A stretch of 50,083 bases of DNA. Origin: JADFOB01 sp964651325 (GTDB taxonomy: Bacteria > Planctomycetota > Phycisphaerae > UBA1845). The stretch spans positions 1 through 50,083 of the forward strand of contig CAZYXP010000001.1 in the NCBI GenBank assembly GCA_964651325.1, in the 5' to 3' direction. The notes below the pieces were generated by a model. That model had not been told where the DNA came from. It made no database searches and saw only the letters and a program-made list of their open reading frames with translations. Each line of letters begins with the position of its first letter. Position 1 is the first letter of the stretch. Below are positions 9,185-17,614 of this stretch, in pieces. The position numbers and the translations under genes are program-made.

Positions 9185-10687
9185 TCATCGCGGCTTCAGC
9201 GTGAAGTCAAAGTCAAACAGCAGCGTGTCGTGGGCGAGCGATCCGTCTTCCGCGGGATCGGGTCCGTCGATCTCGAAGGGGCTCAATCGGATTTTGAACG
9301 CGCCCCGCAAGAGCAAACGCGGCTTGCCGTCTGACGCAACCATGGGCTCTATCATGGCGCGAGCGGCAAGCGGAATGGATACGCCCTTGAGCGCGAACGT
9401 GCCGCTCATGGTCATCGCGGCTAGTTCGCCGTACGCCAGCCGCGCGGGGGGCTCGGCCGCGATGGATTGGATCACAAACGTGGACGTTGGAAACTTGGCG
9501 GCATTCAGAAAAAGGCTGCTGTCGTGCAGCGTATGGTCCAGGTCCGGATCGCCCATGGTGACCGTGGCCATCTCGGCTGAGAAGCTCCCACGCCCTTGAT
9601 CCAAGGAGAGGTCGCTGGGGAGGTCAAACGAACCGTTCACCCGTCCCACTTCCCCTGCGTAGGCGTCTAGCGGCGCGGGGAATCGAAACAATACTTGCGG
9701 CGCTGACTCAACGCTGTCGGCCCCCGACGTCTTCTTCGTCTCAACGACCCAATGGCGTCCAAGTGCAGGCCCGTCGGCTTCGGCCGCTGCCGTGTTCGGG
9801 GCCTTGGGCAGCGCGAGGCCTAGCGATTCCCACGAAACCACCGGCGTTTCGCTGGGGATCGGATCAAACCCGTCTCCCACGAGCGACTCGCGCATGGCAG
9901 CCTCGACGGCGTGTTCCATAGCGGTCGCGGCTTGTGTGAACAGGCTCGCTCGTTCGCTCCACGGTCCGATAAAGGGCTTTCCGCGGTGCGTGAAGATCGG
10001 TTTCTTGCAGTGGAACTGCGAATAGAGCGCGACTGAGAGAAATAACGTTCCATCCGCGGAGAGCCAGGGGTTGAAGTCCATGTAGAACATGCGATCGGCG
10101 CGGCGCAATTCAATGGTATCGACGGGATGAAACCGTTTGAAGCCCGCCAAAACCGCACGCCTCGCCTCTTTGAGAAAAGCATCCCGGCGATATCCGTTAG
10201 GTGGGTCGCCGGCCAACGGTGCTATCTTCATCGGGGCCGCGATAACGGCACGGCCCCATCGCAGGACTGCCGCTCCGTGCTTGACAAGCGGCTTGTCCCC
10301 TTGCCCCACCACGCGAGACGTGCGCAGGAAGTTGCGCAAGCGATTCAAGGTGGCATATCGCCCCTGGTAGATCGAGCGCCCGCGGTGGTTTTGAAACACG
10401 AGCAGTGGGGTGATGGTGATTTCCTTCGGAGCTCCGGTGCCGACGTCGATCACGCGTACCGGTATGTGGAGGCTCGTGGCGACCGCACGAATTCCTTCAA
10501 GATGATCCTTCACAAACGTGCGGGTGAGGTCGGAAGCCTCGGGTGCGACGAATACGACAAGTAGATCGCGCGGCGCCGCACCAAGGCCATTTCCCGCGAG
10601 GTTGCCAGCCTCCACCGGCTGCGAGACCATGCCCACCGTCGCCGCCATGGCCGCGACACAACGCCACATGTTCCAATTCATTGTCAT
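9185..10687 (-). CDS. Exported protein with N-terminal unknown domain and C-terminal YceI-like domain
   Basis: This 500-residue protein starts at an ATG at 10687 with AGGA seven bases upstream. A signal peptide ends about VEAGN. Residues from about 333 to 500 match the YceI lipocalin-like pattern (GSFDLPSDLSLDQGRGSF, HDSSLFLNAAKFPTSTFVIQS, SGTFALKGVSIPL), a fold that binds isoprenoid-type lipids. Residues about 40-330 contain no domain I can name; the stretch IPVRVIDVGTGAPKEITITPLLVFQNHRGRSIYQG (cut here for description: residues about 75-110) suggests a thioredoxin-like strand pattern without a CxxC. It is convergent with the cytochrome gene and is followed upstream by a second YceI gene on the same strand. 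Confidence 0.75.
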   Translation of the reverse strand: MTMNWNMWRCVAAMAATVGMVSQPVEAGNLAGNGLGAAPRDLLVVFVAPEASDLTRTFVKDHLEGIRAVATSLHIPVRVIDVGTGAPKEITITPLLVFQNHRGRSIYQGRYATLNRLRNFLRTSRVVGQGDKPLVKHGAAVLRWGRAVIAAPMKIAPLAGDPPNGYRRDAFLKEARRAVLAGFKRFHPVDTIELRRADRMFYMDFNPWLSADGTLFLSVALYSQFHCKKPIFTHRGKPFIGPWSERASLFTQAATAMEHAVEAAMRESLVGDGFDPIPSETPVVSWESLGLALPKAPNTAAAEADGPALGRHWVVETKKTSGADSVESAPQVLFRFPAPLDAYAGEVGRVNGSFDLPSDLSLDQGRGSFSAEMATVTMGDPDLDHTLHDSSLFLNAAKFPTSTFVIQSIAAEPPARLAYGELAAMTMSGTFALKGVSIPLAARAMIEPMVASDGKPRLLLRGAFKIRLSPFEIDGPDPAEDGSLAHDTLLFDFDFTLKPR

Positions 10688-10859
10688 CCCAGCATCCTAC
10701 CGCCTACGTTGCAAAGCCGCTGCAGCCCAGCCGCTGTAGCCTAGCCGCCCTCGGCTGGGCAGTCGCCCGGACACAGCGGAGGGCCGCTGTGCTACACGTA
10801 TTACTGCATCGCACAGCATGTAAGCAGCGATACCCCAACGCATCTACGACCGCGCACCT
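10688..10859. other. Intergenic spacer with GC-rich inverted repeats
   Basis: The spacer between the two YceI genes contains complementary GC-rich segments (for example GCCCAGCCG around 10725 with CGGCTGGGC around 10750, and GTAGCC/GGCTAC-like pieces). It belongs to the same style of intergenic hairpins found elsewhere in the window. No gene is visible. Confidence 0.4.
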
Positions 10860-11492
10860 CTATTCCGCCGCCGCGCTGCCAACGAGGATGATGCGAATCT
10901 CTATGTCTTCGGCGACGACCTGCCCGCCCATGTCCGGCTTGATGTCGAAATCCGCTCGTTTGATCGTAAACGTCGAGCGCAGCACCAGCAGGTCTCCCTT
11001 TTTGCCGCGCATCCGCTTGGCCAGACCGCCCTTGATATGGGTGACCTTAATGGGAACGGTCATCTTCTTTGCCACGCCTTTTAGCGTGAACTTACCGGCG
11101 ACCTTCATATCCCAAACCCCTTTGCCGCGTTTCTTGGCAGACTTGACCTTGCCAATCTCAAACGTGACGTTGGGGTTTGCCTCAACGTCTAACCAGTCTG
11201 AAGAGTGGAGCACCTTGACCATACCCTTGTTCGATGGGCGAATGGTCTCCGCTTCAACGACGATTTGTCCGCTCATGGATTTGACGGCTTTCGGGTCGAA
11301 ATCGAACTCCCCAGAAATCCCCGTGGCCAGCCCCATGATCGGCTCCACCACGGAGTCGAGCACGAACGACACCGCATTGACGCCCTTGCGATCTTTGAAA
11401 TCAAACGTCTTGGGCGCGGCCTGAACGCGCCCCGCGACGACCAACCAAAATCCCAATCCCAAAAAGAGGAAACGACCCGCGCGATTCTGCAT
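10860..11492 (-). CDS. YceI family periplasmic protein
   Basis: The frame is open further upstream, but AGGAG eight bases before an ATG at 11492 fixes the start, giving 210 residues, the usual YceI length. A signal peptide ends at VQAAPKTF. The family pattern is clear: SFVLDSVVEPIMGLATGISGEF, then a strand-rich core, FEIGKVKSAKKRG and GKFTLKGVAKKMTVPIKV. YceI proteins bind polyisoprenoids or similar amphiphiles in a beta-barrel; roles in acid or base stress and in quinone-like carrier handling have been proposed. It probably functions with the longer YceI fusion just downstream. The sequence is unusually Lys-rich. Confidence 0.9.
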   Translation of the reverse strand: MQNRAGRFLFLGLGFWLVVAGRVQAAPKTFDFKDRKGVNAVSFVLDSVVEPIMGLATGISGEFDFDPKAVKSMSGQIVVEAETIRPSNKGMVKVLHSSDWLDVEANPNVTFEIGKVKSAKKRGKGVWDMKVAGKFTLKGVAKKMTVPIKVTHIKGGLAKRMRGKKGDLLVLRSTFTIKRADFDIKPDMGGQVVAEDIEIRIILVGSAAAE

Positions 11493-12018
11493 AAACCCAG
11501 CTCCTATTGCCAACAATCTCTTAAGCCCGAGCTCCGGCCCCGGCGTTTGCGCTCCAAGACCACCGGCAAGGTGGCGGTGCCACGCGCCGGCGTAGCGACG
11601 GAGAACAAGCTTTTCCGCGTCGCCTGAAGAGCCCACCCATGCAACGATTCTAACGGACCTCTGCGGCGTTCCGCAAGCAGCGCGTTCCCGGCCCATGCCA
11701 GCGGAAGCCGCTGCCCTTTTGGTGGGATAGGTCCGCCGACTCAGAGCCGCAGGCGCTAGCCTGCGGACCATCTGCGGCAGGCTGTCACCAGGCTTGCGCA
11801 AGGTGTCGCGAGGAGATGTCACCAGGCTTGCGCCAGGTGCTCTGAACGTGCGCGATCCGACCGCGGGCGCAACGTCCGCTAATCCCGCCTCGTCCCGCCT
11901 GGCAAACGCGTTCGGAAACACGCGCACAGATTTATTCACGACCGCAAGGAATCTGCCGATTCACGCTATATAAGACTGACTTCCGTTCCACCGGGCCGCA
12001 AGTTGCGACGTCAGACCG
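11493..12018. other. Intergenic region with repeats
   Basis: This 526-base divergent spacer has no gene I can support. It contains a perfect GC hairpin at 11747-11766, a segment with two imperfect copies of a CACCAGGCTTGCG-containing unit near 11787 and 11821, and a 17-base string at 11830-11846 that recurs exactly at 9123-9139. An AT-rich TATATAAG at 11967-11974 could be part of the promoter for the helix-turn-helix gene, but no good -35 box is seen. Confidence 0.5.
11747..11766. repeat. GC-rich hairpin CCGCAGGC/GCCTGCGG
   Basis: CCGCAGGC (11747-11754) and GCCTGCGG (11759-11766) pair perfectly around a GCTA loop. It has no T-run. It is a member of the dispersed intergenic hairpin group in this window. 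Confidence 0.55.
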
Positions 12019-12294
12019 ATGCCGACAATTCCGGACATTCTAACCGTCGCCGAAGTGGCGAGGTACATGCGCATCTCGCGCGACACGGTTTATCGCTTGG
12101 CGGCCGAAGGTGATCTTCGCGGTCGCAAGATTGGTCGCATCTGGCGGTTCCCCAAGTCCGCCATCGAAGCATACGTGCATGGAGACGCACCGCTTCCCCC
12201 GCGGACTCTTCAAACTCAAGCCGGGCAGAGCGCCATAGATTGCAAGGACGCCGTTCCCTGGGCGTCAGGCGACCCACCCGACGCGGTCGCGTAG
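12019..12294 (+). CDS. Excisionase/BldC-like helix-turn-helix DNA-binding protein
   Basis: This 91-residue protein has the MerR-like winged helix found in excisionases and BldC-type regulators: ILTVAEVARYMRISRDTVYR followed by the wing GRKIGRIWRFPKSAIEAYV (residues about 7-54). These small proteins bind DNA but have no effector domain. No integrase or phage gene is nearby, so a role as a transcriptional regulator is more likely than excision. It precedes the signalling operon by 40 bases and could control it. Confidence 0.85.
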   Translation: MPTIPDILTVAEVARYMRISRDTVYRLAAEGDLRGRKIGRIWRFPKSAIEAYVHGDAPLPPRTLQTQAGQSAIDCKDAVPWASGDPPDAVA

Positions 12295-12334
12295 TACTTC
12301 GCACGCTGGGGCCATTGGGGATTGCCGCGTAAGT

Positions 12335-15244
12335 GTGAGCTACCTGATGAATACGTTGAACCATGAAGACAGACTGCCCCCAAGCCCTCCACGACGGCAT
12401 GGTTGGCTCATCGCGTCGTTTTGGACCGCCATCGTCGCTGGGTCACTCTTGTGGAACATCCACCATCAGCACCTTGAGACCCAGGATATGGCGGTTAGCG
12501 GTGCCCGGATATGCTTCGAGAAGGACATCCTGTACCGAAGGTGGGCGGCGAATCACGGCGGCGTGTACGCCCCGATCACCAGGGACACCCCCGCGAATCC
12601 CTATCTGGCCCATCTGCCCGAACGTGACATTGAGACGCCATCGGGCCGAAAGCTGACCCTCATCAACCCGGCCTATATGACGCGCCAGGTGCATGAGCTG
12701 GGCAAACAGCACAGCGGTGTCAAAGGGCACCTCACAAGTCTGAAGCTTCTTCGCCCGGAGAACAAGGCCGATGCGTGGGAGACCGAAGCCCTGGAAGCGT
12801 TTGAGCGTGGTGTCGCCGAGGTCAACTCGGTGGAGGAAATGGACGGCAAGCGGTACGTGCGCCTCATGCGACCGCTTTTCGTCGAGCAGGGCTGCCTTCA
12901 ATGTCATGCCCAGCAAGGGTATGAGCTTGGCGACATCCGAGGCGGCCTCGCCGTTGCGGTTCCCCTTGCGCCGATCGAGGCCATTGCCGCCAGCCATACA
13001 AGACAGATCGCCGCATCCCACGTCGGATTATGGGTCTTGGGGTTGATCGCGCTCTGCATCCGAATCCACCATGAACGCGGATGTATTCGCCAGCGGCTCC
13101 AAGCCGAAGAGGCGCTCTACCAGAGCGAGAGCCAATTCCGGAGTTTGGCGAAAGTCTGCCCGGTCGGCATCTTTCGCACGGATGCGAAGGGCAACTACCG
13201 GTATGTCAACACCCGATGGTGGCTGATCACCGGCATGACCGCGGAAGATGCCATGCGTGAGGATTGGATGCAGCACGTGCACCAGGCGGACCGCCAGCGG
13301 GTGCGGCAGGCGTGGTCGACGACCGTGGCAGGAGGACATCCGTTCGAATCCGAATTCCGGTTCCTAACTCCCCATGGGATGGTTACGTGGGTCTACGCTC
13401 AGGCCATCGCCGAGCTCAACGACGCCTGCGAGATTGCAGGCTTTGTGGGAACCATCACGGACATCACCGAGCGCAAGAGCGCAGAGGCGGAGGTGCGTAA
13501 GCTGTCGCTTGCCGTGGAACAAAGCCCCGCATCGGTAGTCATTACCAACACGCAGGGCACCATCGAGTACGTCAACCCGATGTTCTGCAAGGTGACCGGC
13601 TATTCGGCGGAGGAAGCCATCGGGCAGAACCCTCGTATCCTCAAGTCCGGCGAGTGGCCGAAGAACGCATACAAGAAACTGTGGGATACGATCCTCAGGG
13701 GCGACATCTGGGCGGGTGAGTTTCACAACAAGAAGAAAAACGGCGAATTGTACTGGGAGGCGGCATCCATTTCGCCAGTCCGCAATGAGGCGGGCGAGAT
13801 CGTGCACTTCCTCGCCGTCAAGCAGGACATCACGAACCGCAAGCAGGCGGAGCTTGCCGCGAAGCAGCAAGCCAAGGAGCTTGCATCGGCCAATCAATCG
13901 CTCGCGCAGGCGACCCAGGCGGCCGAGGCCAGCCGCGAGAGTGCCGAAGTGGCCAACAAGGAGCTGGCGCGCAGCCACGCGTCGGTGGTTGCGGCGCACA
14001 AGGAGACCAACCAGCAGCTTGAAGCCATGTCGTCCGTGCTGCTCAGCGTAGGGGCCGACGATCGAATCAAAGCCTGCAACACCACGGCTCAGCGCGTCCT
14101 CGGCATCGACTCGAGCGATGCCATCGGATCGCGATTTGAAGAGTTGAAGGTGAAGTGGGATTGGCCCATGATCAAGGAAGCCATTGCCGACTGTCGAACC
14201 AAGCATCGCCGGGCCCGGATTGAGGAAGTCCGCTTTACACGGCCCGACGACACCCAAGGATTCCTGGGCATTACCGTCAACCCGGTCAACGGCAGGCACG
14301 GCAAGAAGGGCGGCTTCCTGATCACCGCGGCGGACATCACGGAACAGAAAATCCTTCAAAGTCAGTTGGCGCAATCCCAGAAGCTCGAATCCATTGGACA
14401 GTTGGCCGCCGGCATCGCCCACGAGATCAACACGCCGACGCAGTATGTGGGGGACAATACCAGGTTCTTGAAGGACGGTGTCGCTGATCTGATCGCCATC
14501 GTAGATAAGTATTCCGAACTCTTGGATTCCAAGACCGACCCCAAAAACTGGGCCAAGCGAAGTGTCGAGATCAAGGCCGCGATGGAGGAGTTGGACTTTG
14601 AATACCTTAAGGAAGAAGTGCCTAAGGCGATTGATCAATCCCTCGAAGGCGTCGAACGCGTCGCTGCCATCGTTCGATCCATGAAGGACTTCTCTCACCC
14701 CGGCGGAAACGAGAAGCAAATGGCTGACCTGAACAAGGCCATCGAGAGCACGATTACCGTGTCGCGCAATGAGTGGAAGTACGTCGCCGAGATGGCTTTG
14801 GAGTTGGACCCGGCGCTGCCGCTGGTCCCCTGCCTGCTCGGTGACATCAATCAGGTGGTCTTGAACATGATCGTCAACGCCGCCCATGCTATTGCGGACG
14901 TCGTGGGCAAGAACTCTGGTGAGAAAGGAACCATTACCGTGTCCACGCGACGCGATGGCGACTGGGCGGAACTGCGCATCGGCGATAGCGGAACGGGAAT
15001 CCCTCCGGAAATTGTTGCGAAGGTGTTTGAGCCGTTCTTCACCACCAAGGAGGTCGGCAAGGGTACAGGACAAGGCCTAGCCATCGCACGCAGCGTGGTC
15101 GTGGACAAGCACCACGGGACGATCGATATCGACAGTGAAGTCGGTAAGGGAACGACGATGATCGTTCGTCTGCCCATCGATCCTGAACCCGAAGACGAGG
15201 AGGCGACACGTGGCCATGAAGCGGCGAATTCTGTTTGTGGATGA
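12335..15244 (+). CDS. Membrane sensor histidine kinase: haem-c sensor (DUF3365), three PAS domains, HisKA-like and ATPase
   Basis: Up to 969 residues from a GTG at 12335; an ATG at 12347 is an alternative. A membrane segment (about 23-42) is followed by an extracytoplasmic Tll0287-like/DUF3365 domain (about 53-218) containing the haem-c motif C187-LQ-C190-H191, then a second membrane segment (about 228-245). PAS domains lie near 262-385, 390-505 and 563-672. The long Ala/Glu-rich stretch at 505-565 is a probable coiled coil. The phospho-acceptor is H696 in AGIAHEINTP, and the ATPase carries NMIVNAAHAI, GDSGTGIP and GTGQGLA. The haem domain suggests sensing of redox state or a gas such as NO. 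The next gene overlaps by 35 bases, so signal and response are co-translated. Confidence 0.93.
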   Translation: MSYLMNTLNHEDRLPPSPPRRHGWLIASFWTAIVAGSLLWNIHHQHLETQDMAVSGARICFEKDILYRRWAANHGGVYAPITRDTPANPYLAHLPERDIETPSGRKLTLINPAYMTRQVHELGKQHSGVKGHLTSLKLLRPENKADAWETEALEAFERGVAEVNSVEEMDGKRYVRLMRPLFVEQGCLQCHAQQGYELGDIRGGLAVAVPLAPIEAIAASHTRQIAASHVGLWVLGLIALCIRIHHERGCIRQRLQAEEALYQSESQFRSLAKVCPVGIFRTDAKGNYRYVNTRWWLITGMTAEDAMREDWMQHVHQADRQRVRQAWSTTVAGGHPFESEFRFLTPHGMVTWVYAQAIAELNDACEIAGFVGTITDITERKSAEAEVRKLSLAVEQSPASVVITNTQGTIEYVNPMFCKVTGYSAEEAIGQNPRILKSGEWPKNAYKKLWDTILRGDIWAGEFHNKKKNGELYWEAASISPVRNEAGEIVHFLAVKQDITNRKQAELAAKQQAKELASANQSLAQATQAAEASRESAEVANKELARSHASVVAAHKETNQQLEAMSSVLLSVGADDRIKACNTTAQRVLGIDSSDAIGSRFEELKVKWDWPMIKEAIADCRTKHRRARIEEVRFTRPDDTQGFLGITVNPVNGRHGKKGGFLITAADITEQKILQSQLAQSQKLESIGQLAAGIAHEINTPTQYVGDNTRFLKDGVADLIAIVDKYSELLDSKTDPKNWAKRSVEIKAAMEELDFEYLKEEVPKAIDQSLEGVERVAAIVRSMKDFSHPGGNEKQMADLNKAIESTITVSRNEWKYVAEMALELDPALPLVPCLLGDINQVVLNMIVNAAHAIADVVGKNSGEKGTITVSTRRDGDWAELRIGDSGTGIPPEIVAKVFEPFFTTKEVGKGTGQGLAIARSVVVDKHHGTIDIDSEVGKGTTMIVRLPIDPEPEDEEATRGHEAANSVCG

Positions 15245-16430
15245 TGAGGCCAACGTGCTGGACGGCCTCCGCCGCATGTTGCGCCCCATGCGCAAAGAAT
15301 GGGCCATGAGTTTCGCGTCGGGCGGCGCCGAAGCGCTCGAGGTGCTGGAGGGCGAGTCGTTCGATGTCATCGTATCTGACATGCGCATGCCCGGCATGGA
15401 CGGCGCCACGTTGCTGGCGAAAGTCATGCGGCGTTATCCGCAGATCGTCCGCATCGTGCTCTCCGGGCAGTCATCCCAAGAATCGACCATCCAATCGGTG
15501 GGGGTAGCGCACCAGTTTCTCGCAAAACCATGCGATGCGCAGACGCTCAAGCAAACCATCGATCACGCCTTGGCGCTGAGAAACTTCCTTGCCAACGATG
15601 CCCTCAAGGGCGTGGTGTCGCAACTGAAAGCAGTGCCCAGCTTGCCCACCCTCTACTCCGAACTCATGGAAGAACTGCAACTCCCGGACGCATCCTGCAA
15701 GCGAGTCGGGGAGATCATCGCGCAGGATCCCGGCATGAGCGCCAAAGTTTTGCAATTGGTCAACTCCGCATTCTTCGGAATCCCGCGTCAAATATCTGGC
15801 ATCGTGGAAGCCACGGGATTACTGGGAACCGACACGATCAAGGCCCTCGTCTTGACCATCGAGGTGTTTGGACAACTTGGGGCCGAAGGGATTGAAGGCT
15901 TTTCGGCGGAGCGGATTCAACAGCACTGCACCGAATCGGCCACCGTGGCGAAACAGATCGCGGTAGGCCATAAGGCGCCGCGGAAAACCGCCGATGCCGC
16001 GATGATGGCAGGATGTCTTCACGACATCGGAAAGCTCGTTCTGGCCCACAACTTCCCCGAGGCCTATGGGCGCGTCATGGTATGCATGAATGAGACCGGC
16101 GCCTCCCTCTGTGACTCGGAACGGGGCGTGTTGGGCGCCACGCATGCCGAGGTCGGCGCCTACCTCCTGGGCTTGTGGGGGTTGCCCGAATCCATTGTGG
16201 TGGCCACCGCCTTCCACCACTGTCCGAGTCGTTCACTCGATCCCTTGTTCTCGGCGCTGACCGCGGTTCACCTGGCCAACGTCTTCCTCCACGAACGGGA
16301 CCATGGGGGAACGAGTGACGTCACCGAGCAGCTAGATAGCGAGTACCTCGAGCAACTCGGCGTAGCCGATCGCGTAGCCGATTGGCGGGCTAACTTTCAG
16401 GAACGCCATTGCACGGAGTCGCACTCATGA
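15210..16430 (+). CDS. Response regulator with HDOD output domain
   Basis: GAGGAGG at 15197-15203 supports the GTG start at 15210 (406 residues). The receiver domain has the acidic pair DD (11-12), phospho-acceptor D57 in VSDMRMPGMDG and K106 in FLAKPCD. From about residue 140 to 345 is an HDOD domain (PSLPTLYSEL, IIAQDPGMSAKVLQLVNSAFFG, CLHDIGKLVLA). HDOD domains relate to HD phosphohydrolases but usually act as signalling or protein-interaction modules; this one does retain an HD pair in CLHDIGK. It overlaps the kinase gene and ends in an ATGA overlap with the next regulator. Confidence 0.93.
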   Translation: MAMKRRILFVDDEANVLDGLRRMLRPMRKEWAMSFASGGAEALEVLEGESFDVIVSDMRMPGMDGATLLAKVMRRYPQIVRIVLSGQSSQESTIQSVGVAHQFLAKPCDAQTLKQTIDHALALRNFLANDALKGVVSQLKAVPSLPTLYSELMEELQLPDASCKRVGEIIAQDPGMSAKVLQLVNSAFFGIPRQISGIVEATGLLGTDTIKALVLTIEVFGQLGAEGIEGFSAERIQQHCTESATVAKQIAVGHKAPRKTADAAMMAGCLHDIGKLVLAHNFPEAYGRVMVCMNETGASLCDSERGVLGATHAEVGAYLLGLWGLPESIVVATAFHHCPSRSLDPLFSALTAVHLANVFLHERDHGGTSDVTEQLDSEYLEQLGVADRVADWRANFQERHCTESHS

Positions 16431-17596
16431 GCGATCGTATCCTTTGCGTTGACGACGATCAGAACATCCTGCAGGCCTACCAGCGCTCGCTGCGCAAACG
16501 ATTTCGGATCGAAACGGCCCTCGGCGGGCGCGAAGCCCTAGCCAAGCTTGATCCGAAGAACCCCTTCGCCGTGATCGTCTCCGACATGCGCATGCCGGAA
16601 ATGGACGGCGTCCAGTTCCTCGCGACCGTATCCCGCAATGCCCCGAGCACCGTGCGAATGATGCTGACGGGCAACGCCGATCAGCAAACGGCCATTGAGG
16701 CGGTCAACGAAGGAAACATCTTCCGGTTTCTGACCAAGCCGTGCAGCCCTGAAGATTTCGCGAAGGCGCTAACCGCGGGCATCGAACAATATCGCCTTGT
16801 TACGGCAGAAAAGGAACTGCTCGGGAAGACCCTGCGCGGCAGCATCAAGGTGCTCAATGACGTACTCGCCCTAAGCAATCCCACCGCCTTCGGACATGCC
16901 TCACGTGTTCGGGAACTGGTCGGCCGGTTATGCAAAGAGTTGAAGGTGGAGCGTACGTGGGAGTACGAGATCGCCGCCATGCTGTCGCAGATCGGCTGTG
17001 TCACGATTCCCCCCGATACCCTGGACAAGGTGTATCACCGCAAGAAGCTAGCGCCGGACGAAGCCGAAATGTTTGCTTCGCATCCTGAGATCGGGCGGGA
17101 ACTCGTTGCCAACATCCCCCGAATGGACGGAGTCGCCAAAATCATCGCCTACCAGCAGAAGGCGTTTGATGGCACCGGGTTCCCCGTGGACGATGTGGTT
17201 GGAACGAACATTCCTCAGGGCGCGCGCATCCTCAAGATCGCGCTGGATTTCGAAGCGGCCAAGTGGGGTGGGCTGGACGATCTCGACGCCGTGGCCGATC
17301 TGAACAGGCGCACCGAGGAGTACGACCCCCAAGTGTTTGCTGCATTCGAACGGGTCGTGGGCATTGGAGGCCAACTCGAGCGGAAGGGAATCACGGTAAG
17401 AGAACTCGCTGTCGGCATGTATCTAGGCGAGCATGTAAGAACGGCCGGTGGGGCGATCGTTGTGGCCAAAGGGCAGGAAGTCACACCGTCCCTGTGCGTC
17501 CGAGTCAAGAATTTCGCGCGGCGGAGCCGCATTCAAGAGCCGATCGCAGTATTCGTCCGTATCGAAAACCCCGTACCCACGTTGACAGGATCTTGA
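16427..17596 (+). CDS. Response regulator with degenerate HD-GYP domain
   Basis: The start is the ATG at 16427, sharing ATGA with the preceding stop and preceded by GGAG at about eight bases; 389 residues. The receiver has D53 (VSDMRMPEMDG) and K104 (FLTKPCS). Residues about 140-330 align with HD-GYP phosphodiesterases (FGHASRV, SHPEIG, FDGTGFP), but the signature HD is replaced by S187-Q188 (MLSQIG) and the usual HH before the GYP motif is Y242-Q243, with GFP in place of GYP. H157 and H219 remain. Loss of these metal ligands means it is unlikely to cleave c-di-GMP and may instead bind it or a protein partner. Its C-terminal 60 residues are unassigned. Confidence 0.9.
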   Translation: MSDRILCVDDDQNILQAYQRSLRKRFRIETALGGREALAKLDPKNPFAVIVSDMRMPEMDGVQFLATVSRNAPSTVRMMLTGNADQQTAIEAVNEGNIFRFLTKPCSPEDFAKALTAGIEQYRLVTAEKELLGKTLRGSIKVLNDVLALSNPTAFGHASRVRELVGRLCKELKVERTWEYEIAAMLSQIGCVTIPPDTLDKVYHRKKLAPDEAEMFASHPEIGRELVANIPRMDGVAKIIAYQQKAFDGTGFPVDDVVGTNIPQGARILKIALDFEAAKWGGLDDLDAVADLNRRTEEYDPQVFAAFERVVGIGGQLERKGITVRELAVGMYLGEHVRTAGGAIVVAKGQEVTPSLCVRVKNFARRSRIQEPIAVFVRIENPVPTLTGS

Positions 17597-17614
17597 CCCC
17601 ATTGGAGAAAAACC

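Noticed and set aside
10543..11424. A 293-codon open frame on the plus strand
   Set aside because: It crosses two YceI genes in antisense and contains no recognisable domain.
12019..12294. A mobile element suggested by the excisionase-like protein
   Set aside because: No integrase, attachment-site pair or phage genes are nearby, and BldC-like regulators of this type occur widely outside mobile elements.
13364..15073. A 569-codon open frame on the minus strand
   Set aside because: It is fully antisense to the sensor kinase, whose domains and motifs are unmistakable. High GC content commonly leaves such long antisense frames open.
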